NCBI GenBank assembly: GCA_030268105.1
Contig: BSDZ01000013.1
Coordinates: 2,461,001 to 2,525,000 of the forward strand
DNA from: Volvox africanus
Taxonomy: Eukaryota > Chlorophyta > Chlorophyceae > Chlamydomonadales > Volvocaceae
Direction of reading: 5' to 3'
Length of the DNA stretch: 64,000 bases
A program made the translations under genes and the position numbers. Position 1 is the stretch's first letter. Each line of letters opens with the position of its first letter. Below the pieces are notes generated by a model. The model did not search any database, was not told where the DNA came from, and saw only the letters and a list, made by a program, of their open reading frames with translations. Below are positions 54,618 through 64,000 of the stretch, piece after piece.

Positions 54618-56665
54618 TAATAAACCCGAAAACTAGCTGCAATACGTCGAATGTGACAAAACGCAAATCATAATCTACTTACTAACGGGATGCATATAAG
54701 ACATGCAGATGAAGTCAGGCTTATCAGGTCCATGTGCTGGTGTCATTGTAGTCTGCGGCCACCGTTAGGGTTTGGGCTGCCGCAAACTTTCATGACCTTA
54801 CGTATATAAACCACAACTATCATTCGCGTCAGTTGTATGCCAAACGAAACATCCGACGTCATGCCATAGAGGCCCTAGTCTTCACAGCAACACGCCACTT
54901 GCACCACAACCTCACGCTCCGTGTAGTTGTCGTACATCTACGGCCCACGCGCCAGCACAATATCAAGGTGCAGAAGCACCCTGTTAGCATCGCGAGAGGC
55001 TTTTGCGGCTCTCAACTACTACACTCTTTCTTCGTTATGGAGCTAAGAACCATACGGCCCCAAACTTCCTCACCATCACGAGCGGCAACTATAACTCACC
55101 ACTACCGCCTTCGCTGTGAAGCGCTGCTTGCCATTGGCCAGTGCTGAAGAGGGCTGCGGCAACTGCGTGGACGCCGGTAGGTGCACCTTCCCCTTGTCTT
55201 GAGGCTGAAGCTTCAGGAAGTTCCATGATCTAAAACATTGTTCCTTTGAGATTGCTTGTGCAGTAACCTGTGCGAGATACAGGAAGTAGGAGGAAATGTC
55301 AATCTGCATAGTTCCGAGGTCGGCTCTACAACAGAGCAGACCATGTATACGCACACAACCATCAAATACCTTGCGCACTGCCATACGGTTCTCCTCGGTG
55401 TCATCTACCACTTGCCGGAAGCCGTCACGCAGCACCGAAATTAGGCTCCAAGTTTCCTCGGCTGCTGCTGCTGCTCTTGATGTTGTTTGTCGTAGGCTTT
55501 TCCCTGCTAAAGTTGTCATCACGTGCACGGATGACCCATGTCTTCGTCTTCGTGAAGGGCATCTTCGCCGGCAAAGTTGCTAGTGCCACCTCAGTTAACC
55601 GAGGCCATAATTCGCTCGCTGCATGGTCATCAGTTGTTGCTGGGCTCCAGAAAGGTCCAACAGTTTGAGGGCATATGACGTGTGCCGCAGGCACAGAAGT
55701 CTGTTAAGTTCGAGTTATGCTGCATGTAGGAGTTGTGGATGCTATTTGTTGTCCCTAGTTAAAGTAAAGCTTTTAGTATCGTATTCGGAGCGTGCATGGT
55801 TGAGCTGTCGAAGTCCCAAGCCTCAGCGGCGGCTATAGATAACCTTGTTTGTGAGTTGTGTAATACCGTAACTTACACCGTATCAAGTAACTTAAGAGAC
55901 AAAACATGTTTAATTTGCTGCTGAAAGCGGTGTATAAGTAAGTCTGTCTAACTCCTCAAGTATCGTACGGCTGCGTCCCTTTGAAGTACCCACATTGAGT
56001 CAATGAGGAATCAATCTCAAGGGCATCCTTAAGACAGCATTGTGCTCAAAATGCCTCAGCATGCAGATCTGCGAACATCTGAATTTGTCGATGTGGAACT
56101 GCACCGCTTAAACGAATAAATGCCAGCTCGCAGAAGGTCATGAAAAGCGGGGAAGGCGTAACCCAACTAGGATGAGTTGGAATCTGACAACAAATTTCTC
56201 AGCTTGTATGCGGAATGGGAGGCTGGCAAGACCAACTCCAATTTTCACACGGCATTGAAGACCCTGCGGGGACATTTGTCCTTTGCTGGTGCCCAGTCGC
56301 GCGCCATTAAAGAAACAACTTGAGTTTTTCTCGGCTTTATCATGGCGCATGGGGCTCCGAGCCGTTATTAAACATGTTGGAAAAGAGAGAAGCAATGTTC
56401 ATATAGTCAGATCGACCTACCCTCAAAAATTAAGCAGGGCGGCGTTTAGAGTTTTGGCATGCTGCTGCGCTGCACGATGGATCATACAGCAATTGGACAG
56501 ATAATGAAGCGGGAATGCAAAGGAACGAACAACCTATCGCAGGTATATGCTAAGGAATTGCCTATATGAACGTTTAGTCATTAGACCAGATATCAATTCA
56601 CGCCTTTCACAGTAGGCAGTGCCTCAAAACTAAGCCACCGGATACACGCGACCGCTGTTGTCAAA
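54618..56665. other. Region upstream of kinesin, no firm gene
   Basis: Apart from the ORF described at 55076-55694, no exon, RNA gene or repeat is recognised. The kinesin promoter should lie in the last few hundred bases. Confidence 0.4.
55076..55694 (-). CDS. Unassigned minus-strand coding candidate
   Basis: Two overlapping open frames on the minus strand (55694-55425 and 55528-55076) have non-repetitive composition and few rare residues. The second contains a plausible helical stretch (DGFRQVVDDTEENRMAVRK, then LGTMQIDISSYFLYLAQV) and ends at a possible donor GTGAGT after KAVV. I do not recognise the family and could not join it to other exons. It may be part of a transposon gene, given the adjacent inverted repeat, or a chance ORF. 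Confidence 0.3.
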
Positions 56666-59600
56666 ATGGCTGAGAGCTCTCAAGATGGGCCGGTGTTGAA
56701 CACGCCATCGAAAGCACACGGATCATTAAGCACGACCGTCCGTGCACGATTTCGGCCTCGAAACTCCAAAGAGGCCGCTGCGCGGTGCGTTGAGTACGCA
56801 GGCGACAGCCAGATTGGCTTTACAGGTCCTGACGGCACGCGTCATAGCTTTGCATTTGACAAAGTTTATGGTGAGAAATCGCTCCGGACTGATTGATTTG
56901 GCAATTGTGAAGATGTGAACCACGGGACCATGCCTTTGCCTACGCACAAAGTACAAAACTGAGCCTTAGCTTGGAGCGCAAATCCATTTTTGACGTCAAC
57001 CCAAATCTATTGAATTTCTCTTGCGCCATGCGACAGTTGTCATCACGGACTTTTCGGGCTGACGAAATTTTGCGGCTGCTCAGCGTTTGCGGTTTCCCAG
57101 TTTTTGCAATCTCTGCTCATCCTTTTTTAATGACCACAAGGCTTGCCGCTCTCCAGGGGAAGCCTCCAGTCAATCGGAGGTATTCTCCGACCTACGGCCG
57201 GTTGTGGAGGCGGCGCTGGCGGGGTATAACGGCACTATCATGGGTAGGTACCAGCGGTGCGAGGTCGCGAAGGAGGACTCCTCTTGGGCTGCAGGAGGGC
57301 GAAGGGACGGAGTGCTGGGTTTGGGGTGCCGGCTGTGTGGTATTTATATTGATAAAAGGTGGATGGAAAGGACGTGGAGGAGTGGTTGCAGGTAACAACG
57401 AACCCGAGCCCCAACCCTGATCGGTGAGATGGTTCGGACGTCACGGACGCTGTCGTACTGATTGGCAGGTGATGTGAGGGGACATCGGGAATTTGTTGTG
57501 AGGAGATTTTTGTTGAGGAGGCGACGAGGCGGAGAAAATAACACCCATCCACTAATCCCCACCGTTACGATGATGTTGGTTGAGGTCAGGGGCTATGAGT
57601 AACGACCCAAATCACTCCAATTATTGGAAAGGATGTGTGCGGTTCATGCAGGCACATTTGGAATTCCCCGTGATCTGGGTCACGAGACCACGAGACCCAG
57701 ATTGCGCAGTGACCCACATGACATCGCAGTGCGCTCGTACGAAACCTTCTGGACGGGACGGGCCGATGGGTCTGTTGACCCACATCGCTTGACCCACATC
57801 ACCAGCACGGTCTAGCTAAAACATAGACTTCGCTTTTACTTCCAAACCCATATTACCCAGATCACAGTGCACAACCGCGCTCACCCCCTTTGTCGTTGTC
57901 ATATTCCATGTCACCTCGTGTGCCACTTCCTCGTGCTCCTCCGTGTGCTCCTGTCTCCTTCCCGCATCATCTCCCCCGCCGGTCATTTCTTGCCACCGCA
58001 CTGGCAAGGATTCCTGGGATCCCGGATATGGGCTCCTTCGAACTCGCACTGCTGCCCCTCTCCGCCCCTCCGCCCTCCTCTCCGTCCACCCTGCTGTTTC
58101 CCCACATCCCTCCCCGTACCTCCCCATACCTCTCCATACCTCTCCATACCTCTCTCCGTCCCTCTCCATACCTCTCCATCCCCCTCCCTCCCTCCCACCC
58201 ACCCTCCCTCACCTCACCTCACCTCACAGCATAGCACAGCACAGCACACCCATCCATCAATTTACAGCTTTCAGCAGGCAATTTATCACCCGGAGTTTGA
58301 TATGTGCCGGTCCGCTGCTTAAAGCCCCTCCTGCCCGTCCCCCTTCCAGCGTACGGGCAAACCGGTAGCGGCAAAACCCACACACTTATCGGGCGCGTGT
58401 CGGACTCCGACACGGAGCACCACGGGGTGGTTCCCCGCGCCATCAACCACATGGCGGCCGGCATCGCGGAGGCGGGGGAGCGAGAGGATGCGGATTTCCA
58501 GGTGAGCGAGGCTGCATTGGCAGGGGCCCCGCTTGTAGGACTGGGGGATGGACGGGACAGAGGTGGTGGGGTTGTACTTCGGATTGAAGTGCGGAGAAAC
58601 CGCATCGGAACTCAAGTATGGATAAATGATGATTGTTTTTGACGTCGATTAGTTTCATAAGTCACGTTACAGATCAGGTTAACTGAATGTCCAGGCGTTA
58701 TTGTCGGCTGTGTGGGCCAATTTTGCACTTCGTCAAAGTCCCCCTGGCGGCTCTACGAGGTTATGCTATGCTAAAACTTAACACCTTCCCCTCCCTCCCC
58801 TCCTTCCCCCCACACATACACACACGTACACACACATACATACGTACACCGCGTTCTCTCACCCCGATATATTCATTCACTGCTGGCAGGTGGTCCTCAG
58901 TGTGGTGGAGATCTACTGCGAGAGGATTCGGGACCTGCTGGAACCGCCATCGGGGGCTCCAGGGACGGACAACCTGCAGGTTAAGCAGGACGCCGTAAAG
59001 GGCGTATATATCGAAGGCGAGGGTCTTGGACGACAGAGTGCTATCCTCTTCTATCTTCTTCTCTTCCCTCTTCGGGATTGGGCCTCACTCGAAAGTCCTT
59101 TTTTTGCTCCATTGTTTTTAGTTCATGATCGATAAGCAGTGACCCAAAGTCGTTTATATTTAAAAGTCGTTTATATTTCTGAAAGTGCAAGGTGTTGCTG
59201 TATCTCGCGTCTCAGAAAATGCTTATGAATTAGATATTGAGCGGGGCTCGCAGGCCATATTGGGGTTGGGGATATGAACCATACAACAGGGGAGTTTGGG
59301 CAACAGAGCGCGGAAATGTTTTTCCGAAACCAGTTTTGTTTTCCTCCAAATGAATATCCGGGCGCCCTCGCATTTCCCGTCCCTCCCTCCCCCTCCCTCT
59401 CCCCCACCACCTTCACCAGGCGCCACCGAGCTCGCGGTGGAAAACGAGCAGCAGCTGGTGGACTTCATGAACAAGGGGTTGGCGCAGAGGGCTGTGTCGG
59501 GTGGGTGCGCTGCGTGTCATCGGAAGTCAGGACAGTCGTATCTCGAGACCCGTCTTCGCATTCCCCCCGAACACGGCTCTGGCTCTGGCTCGGGAGCCGT

Positions 59601-59777
59601 GATGGAGTGTAATCACAAACGATGACCCAAGTGACCCAGATCGTTTTCCCTCCGTCTTGCCAAGCTTCGTCTATCTTACCGTGTCCCTTGTTACCTGATT
59701 GACGGTTATCATTAAGTTTTCAAATTATTGATGACTGGTTATCGGTTATCAGTAGATACTTAGCGGTTTTTTTCTTC

Positions 59778-59818
<41 letters not shown>

Positions 59819-60820
59819 ATCATACCCGGTACGTGCACACACACACGGATTTGCCCGCCCTAAGAGATGGATGTGTTGCGTCGCAGCTACCAGCATGAAC
59901 GAGGCGAGCAGCCGCAGCCATTGCATCGTTACAGTGCGGGTTAACCGCAGCCTGCCGGACGGGACCCTGCAGGTGCGGGAGTGGAGGAAAGGGGCGGGTT
60001 GGATATGATATTGGCAAAAAGGGAGTGGAGGGCTCTTTGGATGCTGATGATGACACGTCCCCGCCGAATGCAGGTTGGCAAGCTGGTGATGGTGGACCTT
60101 GCGGGCAGTGAGCGGGCTGACCGAACCCACGCCGCGGGCACCACGCTGTTGGAGGGCGCCCTCATCAACAAGTCGCTCAGTAAGCGGCAAATTAGGTGCA
60201 GGACTGTGATGCCTTTGCCTTGGGCGGGTGTCTCCCTCCTGCCCGCTTACTCGGCTGCATAACAACCTGGAAAACATAATGACGCCCGAAGAAGGGCTTG
60301 CTCGAATATTCAAAATAAAGGCCTGGATGTCTGTCTGTATCTCTGTCTGTTTGTCTGCTTGTCGGTCTGCATGTCTGTCTATTAACCTGGATTTGCGCCC
60401 TTATGATATCCCGCGTTCGGAGTCCAGCCCCAGACGGCCGCTGCGCCCTACCGCCGCCTCATCCGATTATCGCACGTGGCTCACCTTACAACCGCCTGCA
60501 TGGGCAACAGCGCCGCCGCCCCGCCGTCGCGTCCCAACTGACCCCCATAAGACCCCACCCCTAACACCTATCCCCAAGCCAACCCAAACACCTGACTGAA
60601 CCCACTGGACTCAGGCTGCTTGTCCAACGTAATCTACGCGCTCACAGAAGACTCCAGGGGCGGTAAGGCCCGCCATGTGCCGTACAGGGACAGCAAGCTG
60701 ACGCGCGTGCTGCAGGACTCCCTGGTAGGCGATGTTGTATCTCTTATCTGTCATGTCCGCCTGCCGGCAGCAAAGGTCCGAAGGAAGAAGAAGAGGAAAG
60801 ATGTCGGAAGATAAAGAGAC

Positions 60821-60866
<46 letters not shown>

Positions 60867-62536
60867 GACGCGTGTTCCCCCCTGCGCTGTGGTTCGGCCC
60901 GGTCAGCAGGGCCCCCAGTACTTGTCCTTTTGCAGGGCAAGTCGCCCGCACTTGCACAGTGTAACACCTAAATACGCTCTCCATCCCGGATACTACCCGT
61001 ATGTAGACACCCCAGGATACTAACCACAGGCGGTGTGGGCCTTTGATGTCAACGAAATTTGCCGTTGTTGTAATTTTTGGCAAAGGAGGTAGCAAACGAT
61101 TAGTAACGAGCGCGATTACCGCATCAGAAGCGACCGATGCCGCCCGACCACAGTCAGGAAGTTGTCGCTCAAGGGACGGAGGTCGAGGTGGGGCGACGAG
61201 CACAGGAGGGGCTAAGTGTGGGGGCAGGAGCACAGGGGAGCACGATATAGCAGCTAGCGTAACTCAAATACACCGAATTATACACATATATCATGACATA
61301 CTTCTTATCCTTTTTTCTCTCTCCAGCCGTACAAACCCCAGTCGGTCCCGCCACTTGTCGCTGGCAGGGGGGCTCGGCGCGTACGGTGTTGATCATCTGC
61401 TGTTCACCATCTCTGGAGAACGCAGCGGAGACACTGTCATCGCTGCGTTTTGGCTCCCGGTCAGTTGATTGAATAGTTAGTTTGTTGGTGCTTGGTGTTG
61501 GACTGGGACTGGGACTGGGACTGGGACTGGGACTGGGACTGGGACTGGGACTGGGACTGGGACTGGGACTGGGACTGGGACTGGGACTGGGACTGGGACT
61601 GGGACTGGGACTGGGGATCGCGAGTGGCTTCCCAATACGGATTAATGGGACGGAGTTGTGTGTGTCTGTGTGTCTGTGTGTATGTGTGGTATGGAAGTCA
61701 GCATTCTGTGTTGCCGTATTGTGTTGAGGACACACACACATACACACACAAACAGGGGTTGTCCCTCATCTTTCACATCTGAACGTTGTTTTTGAGCATT
61801 CGACTCCTGAAACGGACGTGCCCAAATCTGCCGTACATTTATCGTACTTGTCTTGCTCTCTTACCCAATATCTTGCTCTCTTACCCTTACCTCTGTTTCC
61901 GTTCTTCTGGTGGGTCCTGGTATTATTCGTTATCGCCGCCTCGCGTGCATCATGGCCTTCTACAGCGCCAAAGGTGTTCAGAACACGGTGACAGTCAACC
62001 AACGAATCGGCCCGGGGAAACTGCAGCAGCAGCTGGACCAGTTGCGGGTGAGGTACACGGAGCTGGCGGAGGAGCTGGCGGCGGCGAAGGTCCTGCTAGC
62101 GGCGCCGCGGCTGGGAAACGTTGCCGAGGGCCCCGCGGCGGCATGTCCTTGGCCAGGAAATGGCCAAGTAAATTTCGCAGACGGTGATTCCGCTCCTCTG
62201 CTGGGTGTGCCGCAGCTCGAGGCCGCAGGATCCAGTGTGGTAGAGCTGGGTCACAACCGTGGACGTGCGCCGGCTGGTGGCCGGAGCAGCGATGCACGGC
62301 ATGTGCAAATGCATGCCCTGGAAACGCTGCGCGAGGGGAGAGACTGTTTGAAGATCCTCTACCGCTTGTTGGTGTTTCGAATGGGACGGACGGGAAGGGT
62401 GGGCTCGGCAGCGGCGGTTGGGTCAATGAAGACCCCGACACCGGTGCAGGTAGACGCTTTGGGAGACTTGTTGGCGCTTTCCATCTTTGTGCTTGGGTTG
62501 CTGACCATCGCCACTTGGAACTTCAAGGTGGTGTGA
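56666..62536 (+). CDS. Short N-terminal-motor kinesin with C-terminal hydrophobic segment
   Basis: A microtubule motor. Ten exons in consistent phase give about 538 residues: 56666-56870, 57157-57243, 58350-58501, 58890-59016, 59420-59500, 59887-59972, 60074-60179, 60615-60724, 61368-61459, 61966-62536. All motor hallmarks are present: P-loop GQTGSGKT (100-107), [11 protein letters not shown], switch [10 protein letters not shown], switch II DLAGSE, and [19 protein letters not shown]. The end of the motor reads [18 protein letters not shown], the neck-linker pattern of kinesin-1 and relatives. A short coiled coil follows ([20 protein letters not shown]). The tail has only about 170 residues and ends [17 protein letters not shown] plus five residues, a predicted tail anchor. 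There is no long stalk or cargo-binding tail, so it is not a conventional heavy chain. The exon 4 end is ambiguous: a GC donor at 59017 or GT at 59023 (two extra residues). Confidence 0.93.
59779..59814. repeat. (TA)n microsatellite in kinesin intron 5
   Basis: About 17 TA dinucleotides upstream of exon 6. Confidence 0.95.
60823..60864. repeat. (ACAG)n repeat in kinesin intron 8
   Basis: About ten CAGA tetranucleotides; the same motif as in NEMF intron 11. Confidence 0.95.
61499..61616. repeat. (GGGACT)n hexamer array in kinesin intron 9
   Basis: About 19 tandem copies of CTGGGA in phase; Trp-Asp, Gly-Leu and Pro-Ser ORFs crossing it are artefacts. Confidence 0.95.
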
Positions 62537-62929
62537 AATTCTGAAATCTTAATCGAACTGTTAGTACGGTAGGCAGAGGAAGTTGATGAGTCGTTAGTAA
62601 CCACGTGCGGCTGCATTTCGCTTCTTACAAAATATGTGGGATGATGTACTAAACAAACGATTTGATCTATTTTTAACTCTACTGTGTCGTTTAGTTTTCA
62701 GACAAGACGAGGTGCAGCTCATTTTTTGCTCTGTTAGCATACAGGTAGCCGCTGCTTAGATCCTTAGTATTGCACCTATAGAGGACTTCTTATATCTACC
62801 AGTATTGAACATTGTAAACTATTGGGTGCGTCTATCGCGGAACTGCACGCCTGAGGACGAAATTTGGGTTTCTGCAGACGTTTTCGCCAACAGATTAAAA
62901 CGGGGACGTCTTAGAAAGTGAAAACAATA
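62537..62929. other. Kinesin 3' UTR and VPS2 upstream region
   Basis: About 390 bp between the two plus-strand genes with no additional exon. A TGTAA at 62813-62817, 277 nt after the kinesin stop, is the likely polyadenylation signal, leaving only about 110 bp for the VPS2 promoter. Confidence 0.5.
62813..62817 (+). promoter_or_regulatory. Candidate polyadenylation signal TGTAA (kinesin)
   Basis: The only TGTAA between the kinesin stop and the next gene. Confidence 0.55.
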
Positions 62930-64000
62930 ATGCTGAAGGCTTTCAGGAAACCTGATGTCAAAGGTAAGCGGTTAGCGTGTTGAACGTCTTCCGTGGCAGC
63001 TTTTTCCATGAACCATTTGAGTCACAGTCGCCGAGATTCTTCACAATCTTTCCGCAAATCCATTAATCATACGATCTGCCTTGTTTTTTTGCAGAGCAAG
63101 TGAGGGAGTCTCAACGGGAGCTCCGAAAAGGCACACGAGGTCAGTCCGCCGTCTTGCCCGCTGTTGGGGTCACGGGCAGCTGGGCCGCGACGGAAACTTC
63201 CGATCATATGGGTCATGAGGCGCTTTCATCAGGACTCATTTGCACGTTTAATATACCATATCACATTTCCGTCAACGGTCCCTTGCATCTAGAGGGAATT
63301 GCATGCGGAGCGCCAGCAAATTTCCCCGTTGTCCTTCACATCCGTCGCCTCCACACAGGCCCCATCTCGTAACTGTTTTCCAAATCTTACCTACCTCTTC
63401 CCCTTCCCCCATTCCACTACCAGATGTTGATCGGGAAATCCTGGCGCTACGTCGCGAGGAGGAAAAGCTCATTCGTGAGATCAAAGCCGCTGCAAAGGCC
63501 GGTAACACCACCGGCGCCCGCGTCCTAGCCAAGTCCCTGGTGCGACTTCGCGGTCAGATCTCCAAACTTCAAAGCAGCTCAGCACACCTCCGGGGCGTCA
63601 GCACGCAGATCACGGTAAAGGGGAGGGTGGAAGTGAGGGAGGGGAGAAATGGGGGAGGGGAAAAGGTATCTTGGCGGCCTGACTCGCCCATGTGGCATCT
63701 GCACCCCACAGTTGTGCATGCGTATTGTGCTGCAGCTCACGCAAATTCATGACTTTAGTCCTGGTGCTAGTCCTGGTGCTCGTTCTAGCCTTACAAGAGA
63801 CCCGGCCGCCAAAAATAGGCTCTATCCAGAGACAAGGATCAACAGGCAGCCGTTCGGACGACCGATGATGCCAGGAGTCATGCCTGTTCCCGGCCACCGA
63901 AACCACGCTGCGTGAGCCGTCTAACCATCCCTCACCTGCCTTGTGGGTTCCCGTGTCTCGCACCCCTCCCCGCGGCTTGCATGCACGTCCCATCTCCTAT
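62930..64000 (+). CDS. ESCRT-III subunit VPS2 / CHMP2, 5' part
   Basis: ESCRT-III subunits polymerise on membranes to drive inward budding and scission at endosomes, in cytokinesis and elsewhere. Three exons in consistent phase are visible: 62930-62963 (MLKAFRKPDVK), 63095-63139 (QVRESQRELRKGTR) and 63424-63614 (DVDREILALRREEEKL, IKAAAKAGNTTGARVLAK, LVRLRGQISKLQ, AHLRGVSTQIT), giving the first 90 residues. This is the basic helix 1-helix 2 hairpin of the Snf7 family, and the GNT/ARVLAK...LRGQI pattern is closest to plant VPS2.2/VPS2.3 (CHMP2B-like) rather than VPS24 or Snf7. The last exon ends in phase 0 at donor GTAAAG. The next exon is not found before the window ends, so the acidic C-terminal half and MIM motif are missing from view. 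CHMP2A-type VPS2.1 is the main alternative. Confidence 0.9.

Noticed and set aside
61169..61782. Trp-Asp, Gly-Leu and Ser-Pro repeat ORFs
   Set aside because: Artefacts of the hexamer array in kinesin intron 9.

Overview
The window looks like nuclear DNA of a volvocine green alga (Volvox, Gonium or Chlamydomonas relatives). The evidence is GC-rich, Ala/Gly/Pro-rich exons cut by many short introns with GTGAG/GTGGG-type donors, TGTAA motifs downstream of stop codons, abundant simple repeats inside introns, and plant/algal-type versions of conserved eukaryotic proteins. Genus is inference; no bacterial-style operons, tRNAs, rRNAs or CRISPR arrays were seen. All gene models below were built by hand by joining exons so that reading phase, splice sites and family alignment agree.

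Layout. 1-1194 (minus): 5' part of a small hydrophilic LEA-like gene running off the left edge. 3047-15362 (plus): an 18-exon NEMF/Rqc2/Tae2 gene of ribosome quality control. 16533-25101 (minus): a 15-exon M32 (Taq-type) metallocarboxypeptidase with an N-terminal targeting-like extension and a 1.25 kb, 18-bp minisatellite in one intron. 26.0-30.1 kb: a decayed Ty1/copia retrotransposon (minus) with a second fragment joined head to head. 30815-38822 (minus): a 17-exon formate-tetrahydrofolate ligase. 39156-39469 (plus): a short two-exon SmG (snRNP G) gene with an apparent 1-bp deletion, divergent from the ligase gene. 39.9-41.1 kb: a gag-like fragment with a defective zinc knuckle. 41988-50968 (plus): a 9-exon giant F-box-like/leucine-rich-repeat protein. 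51.0-56.6 kb: transposon-derived land dominated by a large imperfect inverted repeat, plus one unassigned ORF. 56666-62536 (plus): a 10-exon kinesin of about 538 residues with a short coiled coil and a C-terminal hydrophobic segment. 62930-right edge (plus): first three exons of an ESCRT-III VPS2/CHMP2 gene.

The genes are unrelated housekeeping functions (ribosome rescue, peptide turnover, one-carbon metabolism, splicing, transport, membrane remodelling) and I see no functional cluster. The most unusual items are the apparently membrane-anchored kinesin, the broken SmG gene, GC-AG introns, the head-to-head mobile-element structures, and the very large strand-asymmetric intronic repeats.
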